Shown in pieces: positions 39,980 to 46,692 of a DNA stretch of 46,692 bases. Both the position numbers and the translations under genes were made by a program. The DNA lies in the NCBI GenBank assembly GCA_029939715.1, contig JAOZSJ010000016.1, positions 1 to 46,692 of the forward strand, read 5' to 3'. Source of the DNA: 4572-123 sp002084545 (lineage in GTDB: Bacteria > Desulfobacterota > Desulfobacteria > Desulfobacterales > 4572-123). The first letter of the stretch is position 1; the number at the start of each line of letters is the position of its first letter. Under the pieces are notes generated by a model, which had not been told where the DNA came from, did no database searches, and worked only from the letters and a program-made list of their open reading frames with translations.

Positions 39980-40753
39980 ATGAGCAATATGCGGCATTAT
40001 TTAATGTTGATGATCATTTACCTTGCCATTGTGGCAGTGGTGTGTGCGTTTTTGTTTGTCCCTTTAAAAACAGCATTCATGAACAACTGGGGGTTTAACC
40101 TGGTTATCCTTTTCGCTTTTTTTGTGGGAATCGGCATAAACATGTATCAGGTCCTGCGTCTTGAACCGGAAATCAACTGGATGAAAATATACCGTACCGG
40201 CGATATCGGTCTTTCGGTAGCCGAGGGCCCCCGCTTTTTAAAATCTCTGGCAATGCATTTATCCGGGACTACAAAACGACAATTCAGTCTTTCCGCTCTC
40301 TCGTTGCAAACAGTACTGGAGGGTATCCGCGGGCGCTTGGACGAGTCACGAGAAATTTCCCGCTATATGATAGGACTGCTCATTTTTCTGGGACTTCTAG
40401 GTACTTTCTGGGGGCTGTTGGGAACCATCGGTGCGGTAGCCAACGTCATCGAGGGTCTGCAGGTTGGCGATGGTGATTTTGCCGCGGTTTTTATCAACCT
40501 GAAAGCCGGTCTCCTAAAACCAATGCAGGGTATGGGCACAGCCTTCAGTTCATCCCTGTTCGGTCTGGGGGGGTCCCTGGTCCTTGGGTTTCTTGATCTC
40601 CAGGCAGGTCATGCCCAAAACCGTTTTTTCGATGAACTGGAAGAATGGCTTTCCGGCGTCACCCAGTTGATCGATAACCCGGAGGAAGAGATTGAAAATT
40701 CGCCGAACAACCGGAATTTATCGCAAAATTCTAATGAGGATAGCTCATGCTGA
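39980..40753 (+). CDS. MotA/TolQ/ExbB-type proton channel protein
   Basis: This protein of 257 residues has four predicted membrane helices: about residues 5-28 (LMLMIIYLAIVAVVCAFLFV), 36-58 (LVILFAFFVGIGINMYQV), 128-155 (IGLLIFLGLLGTFWGLLGTI) and 185-215 (GTAFSSSLFGLGGSLVLGFL). The GTFWGLLGTIGAV and MGTAFSSSLFGLGGSL segments are the conserved pore helices of MotA/TolQ/ExbB. The start is set at the ATG at 39980, with AGG about 8 bases upstream; earlier in-frame codons lack a site. It overlaps the MotB/OmpA-like gene by 7 bp and forms an ion-driven stator-like pair with it. No flagellar or Tol genes are nearby. Confidence 0.84.
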   Translation: MSNMRHYLMLMIIYLAIVAVVCAFLFVPLKTAFMNNWGFNLVILFAFFVGIGINMYQVLRLEPEINWMKIYRTGDIGLSVAEGPRFLKSLAMHLSGTTKRQFSLSALSLQTVLEGIRGRLDESREISRYMIGLLIFLGLLGTFWGLLGTIGAVANVIEGLQVGDGDFAAVFINLKAGLLKPMQGMGTAFSSSLFGLGGSLVLGFLDLQAGHAQNRFFDELEEWLSGVTQLIDNPEEEIENSPNNRNLSQNSNEDSSC

Positions 40754-42024
40754 CCCGTACCGGCCGATTTAAAAACAATGTCAATGTTTGGCCGGGGTAT
40801 GTCGATGCCCTTTCAGCACTTTTGATGGTGGTTATTTTTGTATTGCTTATTTTTGTTCTGGCTCAATTTTTATTGAGTGAAATCCTCTCCAGCCAGGAAA
40901 GTGAACTGGCTACCCTTCACCGTCGTCTGGCTGAATTGAGCGAATTGCTGGGTTTAGAGCAGAGCAAATCCGTACAGCTCACCGCTGAAATTGCCAATCT
41001 GTCCAGCCTGGTCGGTGCGCTTACCAGGGAGAATGAAGATCTTGACCGCCGCATGACGGATTTGGCCAGGCAGAGCACAATGGATCGTGAACAGATACAG
41101 ACACAATTGTTGACCATGGCCAGCCTTCAGGAGGACATCAATGCACTGCGCCAGGTGCGCAATGATCTGGAAAACAGGGTCGGTGTACTGGCCCGAAGCC
41201 TGAAATTATCAAAATCGGAAGCAGGCGCCTTAAGGGACCGCTCCAAGGCCCTGATCGCACGACTGGCGGATGAGCGGGAAGTTACCTTGCTGGCTCAAAA
41301 AGAGATCGATAAAAACGAAATTCGCATCCAGGCATTGAACGCTGTTGTGGGACAGCAGAAAAAAAATATTGCAGAGGAACAAGCCCTTTCGGCTTCGGCA
41401 CGCGCCGAAGTAGCCCTGCTCAATCAACAGCTCTCCAATTTAAAAAATCAGCTAACTGAAATCAGCCTGGCCCTGGCTGGAGTTGAGAAGATAAAAACAG
41501 TCCAGGCCGCGGAGATAAAAGAGTTGGGCAAACGGTTGAACATTGCGCTGGCAAGGCAGGTAAACAAGCTGGAACGATATCGTTCTGAATTTTTCGGTCG
41601 TCTGCGCGAGGTACTTGGTGACAATCCCAACATTCGTACCGAAGGCGATCGATTTGTTTTCCAGGCGGAACTGCTTTTCGAGTCCGGATCGGCCGATTTA
41701 GGCGATGTAGGAAAAGTTCACCTGGCCAAACTGGCCGCAACATTGCACGATCTGTCTGAAAAAATCCCAAAGGATATTAACTGGATACTGCGCATAGACG
41801 GCCATACCGACCGGATCCCCATTCATAATCGGGAATTTGCGTCCAACTGGGAGCTTTCCACTGCTCGTGCCGTGTCGGTGGTACGTTATCTGGCCAGTCA
41901 CAATATCCCTCAAAAACGCATGGCAGCCACCGGTTTTTCCGAATTCCATCCGCTGGATACGGCGAACACCACCGAAGCGTTCAGCAAAAACCGTCGCATT
42001 GAAATCAAATTGACTTCCCGCTGA
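40747..42024 (+). CDS. MotB-like protein: membrane helix, long coiled coil and OmpA peptidoglycan-binding domain
   Basis: This 425-residue protein has a short cytoplasmic start, then one membrane helix preceded by VWPGYVDALSALL, whose Asp20 corresponds to the proton-binding Asp of MotB. About 230 residues of heptad-patterned coiled coil follow (residues 50-280). A C-terminal OmpA/MotB domain (about 295-425) carries ELLFESGSADL, RIDGHTDRIPI and FSKNRRIEIKLTSR, which bind peptidoglycan. The opening pattern WPGxVDALSxLLxVxIFxLxxFxLAQFxLS closely recalls a conserved protein of alphaproteobacteria annotated as 'peptidoglycan-binding', which is also paired with a MotA-like gene. The function of that pair is unknown. 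It overlaps the MotA-like gene by 7 bp, and the nitrilase-family gene follows by 21 bp. Confidence 0.84.
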   Translation: MLTRTGRFKNNVNVWPGYVDALSALLMVVIFVLLIFVLAQFLLSEILSSQESELATLHRRLAELSELLGLEQSKSVQLTAEIANLSSLVGALTRENEDLDRRMTDLARQSTMDREQIQTQLLTMASLQEDINALRQVRNDLENRVGVLARSLKLSKSEAGALRDRSKALIARLADEREVTLLAQKEIDKNEIRIQALNAVVGQQKKNIAEEQALSASARAEVALLNQQLSNLKNQLTEISLALAGVEKIKTVQAAEIKELGKRLNIALARQVNKLERYRSEFFGRLREVLGDNPNIRTEGDRFVFQAELLFESGSADLGDVGKVHLAKLAATLHDLSEKIPKDINWILRIDGHTDRIPIHNREFASNWELSTARAVSVVRYLASHNIPQKRMAATGFSEFHPLDTANTTEAFSKNRRIEIKLTSR

Positions 42025-42045
42025 GATAATGGCGCAGAGGAGTAT

Positions 42046-42855
42046 ATGAAAGATATCCGTATCGCCGCCGTGATCACATGCGCGCCGGCGGGAGAAATCA
42101 GGGCCAATTTTAATCGCATGGCTCATTGGGCGGGCCGTGCAAAGGCGGAAGGGGCCGCGATTGTCTGTTTCCCGGAGTTGAATATTACCGGGTATATCAC
42201 CAGTCCGGATGTTCTTGAATATGCCGAACCGGTGCCGGGGCCCAGTGCACGGCGAATTAGTGAGCTGGCTGAAAAAGAGCGGATCACAATTCTGGCCGGA
42301 ATTGCCGAAAAAGACACCCGGGGCCGTGTATTTGCGACTCACCTGGTGGCTGCACCCGGTAAAAAAATTTTAAAATACAGAAAATTGCATATCGCCCCTC
42401 CGGAAATCGGTGTATATACGCCCGGAAAATCCATTCCCCTGTTTGAAGCGGACGGATTAAAGTTCGGCATCGGGCTTTGTTATGATTCTCACTTTCCGGA
42501 ACTTGCGACTCGGATAGCTTTAAAAGGCGCTGATCTTATTTTTATGCCGCATGCTTCACCAAGGGGAACCTGCAAAGAAAAATTCACCTCATGGATGCGT
42601 CATCTGCCGGCCCGTGCTTTTGACAACAGTGTTTTTGTGGTGGCATGCAATCAGGCCTGTGAAAATCGGAAACAGATGCAATTCCCAGGGATTGCGCTAA
42701 TTATCGGGCCTTCTGGTGAAATTATAAAAAAAGACTTGAGCGGCAGGGAAGGACTGTTGACATTGGAACTGAAAGCAGAAACCCTGAAAAAAGTCAGGGA
42801 ACATCGGATGCGTTACTTTCTGCCCCGGAGGCGGGCCGACCTTTTGGATCTGTAG
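42046..42855 (+). CDS. Carbon-nitrogen hydrolase (nitrilase superfamily)
   Basis: This 269-residue enzyme hydrolyses a C-N bond of an amide or nitrile; the substrate is not readable. The Glu-Lys-Cys catalytic triad is visible as Glu in VCFPELNITGY (about residue 43), Lys in LKYRKLHIAPPE (about 112) and Cys in FGIGLCYDSHFPEL (about 145). The length matches amidase-type branches such as omega-amidase or N-carbamyl hydrolases. GGAG lies 8 bases before the start, and the gene sits 21 bp behind the MotB-like gene, so it is likely in that operon. A role in cell-envelope or peptide-amide turnover is possible but is only inferred. It converges on the YkgJ-family gene with 2 bp between stops. Confidence 0.86.
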   Translation: MKDIRIAAVITCAPAGEIRANFNRMAHWAGRAKAEGAAIVCFPELNITGYITSPDVLEYAEPVPGPSARRISELAEKERITILAGIAEKDTRGRVFATHLVAAPGKKILKYRKLHIAPPEIGVYTPGKSIPLFEADGLKFGIGLCYDSHFPELATRIALKGADLIFMPHASPRGTCKEKFTSWMRHLPARAFDNSVFVVACNQACENRKQMQFPGIALIIGPSGEIIKKDLSGREGLLTLELKAETLKKVREHRMRYFLPRRRADLLDL

Positions 42856-42857
42856 GT

Positions 42858-43613
42858 TTACCTGCCGAGGGGAACAAGTTGATACATTCCACCCGACCGT
42901 TTGACGCGTAAGCCTAAAGTTGTAATAGTTTTCAGCAGGGGCCTGCCAAACAGAAAATCGGTCATATCCTCACTTACCCCGGATCTTTTAACCACCAGAC
43001 CACGAATTTGTGTATCATACTGAATCATTTCAAGCAAATTTTCGGCTGCCGTATTTTTACATCCAGGCTCCAGCTCCCGCACCATCTCCCCGATAAGGAG
43101 ATAATCACAGCGTGCTTCATGGTCTTCAATCAATTCCCAAAGCCCCTTGACGCCGGACATCAGATGCCGGCGGGTAAGCCGGTTTTCAGTATACATATTT
43201 TCAATGGCTCTTGTATCCCAGCACTTGAGAACCCGGCATTCGACGGGCCGGTTGGCGTAAATTTTACATGCGTTTTTATTTTCATCATAAAAAATACAGG
43301 TCCAGACAGTTGCCCGGCCCTTGATTTTAATAAGTTCACCGGCCACCGGTGCCAGGTCTCCCTTAACATTATCACGGGCAAGTTCACCCTTGCGAAGGGT
43401 GTACAGATACCGGCTATGAATCGCTCCTCTTTCCACCAGGGGTTGATCCTCAATGTGCAGAGAAGGGCCGCCTTTTTTACAGCAGGTGCCGCAGCGTCGG
43501 CATTCTGAAATCGGGATTGCCGATTTTAAAACAGCAGGTGTACGGGGCTTCATGTATTTGTTCAATCTTGATGGCGGCGGCCTGCTCAAGCAAATTCCGC
43601 CCGGCGTATTCAT
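42858..43613 (-). CDS. YkgJ-family cysteine-cluster protein
   Basis: This protein of up to 251 residues has the YkgJ (UPF0153) zinc/iron-chelatase pattern: ECRRCGTCCKKGGPSLHIED and, 70 residues on, WTCIFYDENKNACKIYANRPVEC followed by RVLKCWDT. These eight or so cysteines probably bind a metal or Fe-S cluster. Members are widespread in anaerobes with no settled function. The start is uncertain: the ATG at 43613 gives the longest frame, and one at 43553 gives 231 residues that begin closer to the conserved part. Neither has a strong ribosome-binding site. It is probably co-directional with the ABM-domain gene just upstream, 18 bp away. Confidence 0.8.
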   Translation of the reverse strand: MNTPGGICLSRPPPSRLNKYMKPRTPAVLKSAIPISECRRCGTCCKKGGPSLHIEDQPLVERGAIHSRYLYTLRKGELARDNVKGDLAPVAGELIKIKGRATVWTCIFYDENKNACKIYANRPVECRVLKCWDTRAIENMYTENRLTRRHLMSGVKGLWELIEDHEARCDYLLIGEMVRELEPGCKNTAAENLLEMIQYDTQIRGLVVKRSGVSEDMTDFLFGRPLLKTITTLGLRVKRSGGMYQLVPLGR

Positions 43614-43631
43614 GATACATTGAATGATGGT

Positions 43632-43928
43632 TTACAGTGTTTTCCCAAGCAAGTAGGCTTCGTATTCGGTGGGGCCGTGCTGATAAATCTCCAGCATGGC
43701 TTCAAATTTTTTACGGGCACTGTCGTTCTTCCAGTTCAGCCAGCTTTCCATGTTTTCCCAGGTGCCGATCACCAGCACTTTATTCGGATCCTCCGGATCC
43801 AGAAGAGTTTCTCCCGAAACATAACCGGGCCGGTTCATGGCACCGGCTCTGAATTCTGTGAGCAGGGCATTTATTTCCTTGGTCTTGCCTTCTTTAAATT
43901 GTCTCTTGATCAAAATTTTAACTAGCAT
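43632..43928 (-). CDS. Antibiotic-biosynthesis-monooxygenase (ABM) domain protein
   Basis: This 98-residue protein is a single ABM/dimeric alpha-beta-barrel domain. It has VKILIKRQFKEGKTKEINALL, then AGAMNRPGYVSGETLLDP, and the characteristic VLVIGTWENMESWLNWKND segment. Such small proteins form dimers and act as heme or quinol oxidases, or as binding proteins. The substrate is unknown, and an oxygenase role would be odd in a strict anaerobe. An AGGGAGG ribosome-binding site lies before the start. It sits immediately upstream of the YkgJ-type gene. Confidence 0.78.
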   Translation of the reverse strand: MLVKILIKRQFKEGKTKEINALLTEFRAGAMNRPGYVSGETLLDPEDPNKVLVIGTWENMESWLNWKNDSARKKFEAMLEIYQHGPTEYEAYLLGKTL

Positions 43929-44057
43929 ATTGACCTCCCTTCAGCCTGGCCGGTTATAGCCGGAAGCGATTAAGATAAATATCCTCTACTCTTTACATCG
44001 TGACTGAATTATACGCGATACTACTCGTTTTGACAACCGCTTTTACCCTTTCTGGTA

Positions 44058-45206
44058 CTATATAACCCCCTTGTCTGAAAAAATTTCTATTTCTTCTTTG
44101 GAATATCCCAGATCCTGCAGAATGCCGGACGTACTTTCACCAAAGGCATCAGGGGGAGTGCGAACCGATCCCGGGGTATCACTCAGCTTTACCGGAACAC
44201 CTATAGTCAGGGCATCGTTACCGGCCTTGTCCTTGACTTCAAGCACCATTTCCCTTTCACGGAACAAAGGAGCATGCAGCACTTCATCCAGATTCTGGAC
44301 TCGCCCCCAGCAGATGTCCCTGTCGCCCAGCTCACGGTCCCATTCATCCAGTGTTTTCTTCTTAAATGTCTCCCGCATAAAATCGATGATTTCCCTGCGG
44401 CGGGCTTCATCATACTGAAGGGCTGAATATTCCGGGGCTCCCAGGTGCTCGCAAAGCTGTTTCCAGAAACGGTTTTCCACCGCGCCGATGGAAAGATAAC
44501 GGCCGTCGGCGGTTTCATAAGTATTGTAACAGGCATAACGATGGGACAAAAAGGCATTGCCGCGGGCCGGCGCCTTTCCGGTTAACTGCTGAAAAAAATG
44601 TGCTGCCGGCAGAAGACTCACCATGCCGTCGGTCATGGAGATATCGACATACTGGCCTTTGCCGGTCCTCTGGCGGGCAAAAAGGGCCAGCAGGATACCG
44701 ATTGCGGCATTCATTCCGCCGCCGGCGATATCGGCGATCTGGACTCCGGGAATCGAGGGAGGGCGTTTATCTTCCCCGATGAGGTCAAGCACGCCGGCAA
44801 AACTCAGGTAATTGACATCATGGCCCACACGCTCCCTAAAGGGTCCGTTTTGACCAAAGCCGGTAATAGAGCAGTAAATAATTCCGGGATTGACCTTGCA
44901 AACCGCGTCATAACCGACCCCAAGCTTGTCGACCACGCCTGGCCGAAACCCTTCCAGGACGACATCGGCCTCTTTGGCCAGACGGAAAAAAATTTCCATC
45001 CCCTCTTTGGTTTTCAAATTCAGGGTCATGTGCTGCTTGTTACGATTAATATTGTTCAAAAACAGGCCGTCGGCCATAAAACGCCGGTCTTCCACGGCAA
45101 TGACTTCCGCTCCGTGGTCGGCAAGGATCATAGAGCAGTAAGGGCCGGGCAGCAGGCGAGACAGGTCCAGAACTTTTATGCCGGATAATGCACCATCGTT
45201 ATTCAT
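44058..45206 (-). CDS. CaiB/BaiF (class III) CoA-transferase or 2-methylacyl-CoA racemase
   Basis: This protein of 382 residues has the class III CoA-transferase fold: IKVLDLSRLLPGPYCSMILADHGAEVI at the N-terminus, FRPGVVDKLGVGYD and GFGQNGPFRERVGHD. IADIAGGGMNAAIGILLAL follows, with the Asp used for catalysis, then TGKGQYVDISMTDGM. The ADIAGGGMNA form is nearer to alpha-methylacyl-CoA racemase than to formyl-CoA transferase. The two activities cannot be separated by eye. It starts at ATG 45206, with AAGGAG 7 bases upstream; a longer frame has no site. The ACT-domain gene lies 69 bp upstream on the same strand. The role is probably in branched or carboxylic acid CoA metabolism. Confidence 0.88.
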   Translation of the reverse strand: MNNDGALSGIKVLDLSRLLPGPYCSMILADHGAEVIAVEDRRFMADGLFLNNINRNKQHMTLNLKTKEGMEIFFRLAKEADVVLEGFRPGVVDKLGVGYDAVCKVNPGIIYCSITGFGQNGPFRERVGHDVNYLSFAGVLDLIGEDKRPPSIPGVQIADIAGGGMNAAIGILLALFARQRTGKGQYVDISMTDGMVSLLPAAHFFQQLTGKAPARGNAFLSHRYACYNTYETADGRYLSIGAVENRFWKQLCEHLGAPEYSALQYDEARRREIIDFMRETFKKKTLDEWDRELGDRDICWGRVQNLDEVLHAPLFREREMVLEVKDKAGNDALTIGVPVKLSDTPGSVRTPPDAFGESTSGILQDLGYSKEEIEIFSDKGVI

Positions 45207-45275
45207 CTGTATCTCCTTTATGCGTAATTTTAATTGTATTGAAAACACCCTGTCAACCGGGCTCTTTGGTTTCAA

Positions 45276-45653
45276 TTATTCAAAAGTATATCCGGCTTTT
45301 TGTAATGCATTCCTTGCGACCGGCAGCTTTTCTGATTTCACCAGTACGTAATCTGTATCAAAGGTTGATATTGCAAAAATACTTACCGAGGCTTTGGCAA
45401 GAACTGCTGAAATATCGGCCAAAATACCAGTTAATGAGAAATCCAGAGGTCCCAGAACTTTAATGCAGAACCAGCCCGTTTCTGAAATATTTGAACCCGG
45501 CAATACAGAAGAGCTGCATACGATTGATAGTTCATCCTCGGTTTTGCTTATACTGCAAAATTGATTCTCATAGATCTGCTTCGGGATTTCATGATTTGGT
45601 GGAAATCGATGAATGGTGAAATGATCTGCGAGAATGCTTAACTTTAATTTCAT
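45276..45653 (-). CDS. ACT-domain protein (CASTOR/ACT_7-like)
   Basis: This small protein of 125 residues begins MKLKLSILADHFTIHRFPPN and has the ACT motif LDFSLTGILADISAVLAKASVSIFAISTF followed by TDYVLVKSEKLPVARNALQKAGY. This is the double-ACT pattern of CASTOR-type amino-acid-binding proteins. It has no catalytic domain and probably binds an amino acid as a sensor; the partner is unknown. The start could be 45653 (GGA 8 bases upstream) or 45662; both keep the domain. It ends 69 bp before the CoA-transferase start and may be co-transcribed with it. Confidence 0.75.
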   Translation of the reverse strand: MKLKLSILADHFTIHRFPPNHEIPKQIYENQFCSISKTEDELSIVCSSSVLPGSNISETGWFCIKVLGPLDFSLTGILADISAVLAKASVSIFAISTFDTDYVLVKSEKLPVARNALQKAGYTFE

Positions 45654-45846
45654 TTTTTGCATCCTATTTTTTTGCCGCCGCTCATTTTGTTTTACCTTCC
45701 ACAATGTTTATGTCACATCTCAAGCGTATGGGTCGGCGATAAATGCCTATGGCGTTACTTAAATAATGTTGCGAGGTCTAAGGCCTTGATCGTACGGCTT
45801 TTCTTCATTACAAACAGTTTCTTTTTATTTGGGTTAACATATGCCG

Positions 45847-45875
45847 TTGACATGACCAACATTGTGACTTACAAT
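45847..45875 (+). promoter_or_regulatory. Strong promoter of the toxin-antitoxin operon
   Basis: TTGACA (45847-45852), a 17-base spacer and TACAAT (45870-45875) form a near-perfect sigma-70 promoter. Only six bases separate the -10 box from the antitoxin ATG at 45882, so transcription should begin at or next to the start codon. Confidence 0.75.
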
Positions 45876-45881
45876 AGGACC

Positions 45882-46136
45882 ATGATAAACTTAAATATAA
45901 ATGAAATAAAAACTCATTTCTCAAGCTGCCTGGCAAAAGTTAGCAACGGAGAAACCGTAATAGTCTGCAAACGGAATGTGCCTATTGCTGAAATAAAACC
46001 AATTCCGGTACTCCCAAATAAAAAACGTCCAATTGGTCTGGCTGGCAAAGAATATCCTGAATTTCAAATTAGCGATGCTTTTTTTGAGCCTCTTCCGGAT
46101 GATATTGTTGCTGCTTTTAATGGTGAAAACTCGTGA
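45882..46136 (+). CDS. Phd/YefM-type antitoxin
   Basis: This 84-residue antitoxin opens MINLNINEIKTHFSSCLAKV, then SNGETVIVCKRNVPIAEIKPI, the usual N-terminal DNA-binding half of Phd/YefM proteins. The acidic, probably flexible C-terminus (DAFFEPLPDDIVAAFNGE) would wrap the toxin. It both neutralises the PIN-domain toxin encoded next and should repress its own promoter. The start codon overlaps the expected transcription start, so the mRNA is likely leaderless. An in-frame ATG at 45852 would add 10 residues but lies inside the promoter. It overlaps the toxin gene by 4 bases (GTGA). Confidence 0.88.
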   Translation: MINLNINEIKTHFSSCLAKVSNGETVIVCKRNVPIAEIKPIPVLPNKKRPIGLAGKEYPEFQISDAFFEPLPDDIVAAFNGENS

Positions 46137-46519
46137 AACTTCTGCTCGACACCTGCACTTTTCTCTGGTTGACAATGGGGAGTAATGAGCTTTCTTCCAA
46201 TGCAGTTGACGCTTTTACCGACCCTAAAAATGAAGTCTATCTAAGTGCTGTTTCTGCCTGGGAAATCAATGTTAAATATCGTTTAAACAAATTGTCTCTT
46301 CCTCTCTCACCTGATCAATTTATTACCAAAGAGCGGAAAAGACACTTGGTTACATCTTTAGATTTATCGGAGCAAGACACTCTGCACCTATGTAAACTAC
46401 CTACTCCCCACAAGGATCCTTTTGACCGGATGCTTATATGTCAGGCTATTGAACATTCGCTAATAATTCTTACCCCTGATCCGCTTATTACACAGTACCC
46501 AATTCGTTATCTTTGGTAG
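46133..46519 (+). CDS. VapC-type PIN-domain ribonuclease toxin
   Basis: This 128-residue toxin starts at GTG and overlaps the antitoxin stop as GTGA. PIN-domain acidic residues are visible: Asp6 in KLLLDTCTFLW, Glu in LSAVSAWEINVKYRLNKL, and Asp in HKDPFDRMLICQA followed by LTPDPLI. The family cleaves specific RNAs in a metal-dependent way. The pairing of a Phd-type antitoxin with a PIN-domain toxin in this order is a common hybrid. Length and motifs are complete, so the toxin looks intact. The last 173 bp of the window after it hold no visible gene. Confidence 0.9.
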   Translation: MKLLLDTCTFLWLTMGSNELSSNAVDAFTDPKNEVYLSAVSAWEINVKYRLNKLSLPLSPDQFITKERKRHLVTSLDLSEQDTLHLCKLPTPHKDPFDRMLICQAIEHSLIILTPDPLITQYPIRYLW

Positions 46520-46692
46520 CTTTAAAATTCACCTGCAACTTTTTGGATTCCGGCGCCGAACGATTAGCTAAGCGGGCCGGGAACAACACGATAACTATTT
46601 CTCTCGAATTGTTCAACGTTTTTATATATTAATAACTGTTCGATTTAACAACATAATATAGTAGAGATGTGGAAAGCAAGATAAAATTTTAT

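Noticed and set aside
39980..42024. Zorya-type (ZorAB) anti-phage defence system
   Set aside because: The channel protein is only about 257 residues without the long ZorA tail, and no ZorC/ZorD/ZorE gene follows; the next gene is a nitrilase.
1..46692. CRISPR arrays, tRNA/rRNA genes and complete insertion sequences
   Set aside because: No regularly spaced direct repeats, no cloverleaf-like sequences and no transposase genes were recognised in the window.

Overview
The window reads as chromosomal DNA of an anaerobic member of the Desulfobacterota (a Desulfobacterales-like sulfate reducer or relative). This is inferred from gene content, not from a marker gene. The pointers are a split, ferredoxin-bearing glutamate synthase, an ADP-forming acyl-CoA synthetase, a class III CoA-transferase, a radical SAM protein, a YkgJ-type cysteine-cluster protein and a B. 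subtilis-type Fe-S PurF. There are no rRNA or tRNA genes, no CRISPR array, no prophage and no intact insertion sequence.

Layout. (1) 1-5.0 kb: the tail of a DUF4143 ATPase, then a leftward operon (COG2403-type GTPase, carbamate kinase, ornithine aminotransferase) divergent from a FadR-type GntR regulator. The two promoters overlap back to back. (2) 5.0-10.2 kb: a leftward soxBDAG operon for heterotetrameric sarcosine oxidase. (3) 10.4-25.2 kb: a nitrogen block. glnD-glnB run left. A split glutamate synthase (three genes), carA, carB and purF run right behind a consensus sigma-54 promoter at 14027-14042. GlnD/PII sensing, glutamate synthesis and the glutamine-consuming entry steps of pyrimidine/arginine and purine synthesis therefore sit side by side. 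(4) 25.2-27.8 kb: a cyclic-nucleotide-binding-domain protein overlapping a radical SAM protein, and a YchF-like NTPase with a broken P-loop. (5) 28.3-33.2 kb: a leftward GldA/GldF/GldG/DUF4340 ABC operon. (6) 34-37.3 kb: a methyltransferase, a DUF6122 membrane protein, and a protein joining a DHH-phosphoesterase-like domain to a CPBP-type membrane domain. (7) 37.3-46.7 kb: an ADP-forming acyl-CoA synthetase; a MotA-like/MotB-OmpA-like pair with a nitrilase-family gene; YkgJ, ABM, CaiB/BaiF and ACT-domain genes; and a Phd/VapC-type toxin-antitoxin pair whose promoter predicts a leaderless mRNA.

Between the genes are relics that simple ORF calling misses: the last 66 codons of a peptide-ABC-transporter binding protein (4788-4988), a frameshifted ClpB NBD1 fragment (35182-35355), and a decayed MazEF-like toxin-antitoxin pair broken by a 10-bp tandem duplication (about 33740-33959). 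The region has evidently lost several genes.

The best candidates for undescribed biology are the DHH-CPBP fusion, the MotA/MotB-like pair with its nitrilase partner, and the GTPase-carbamate kinase-aminotransferase operon. All functional statements rest on motif reading by eye; no database search was run.
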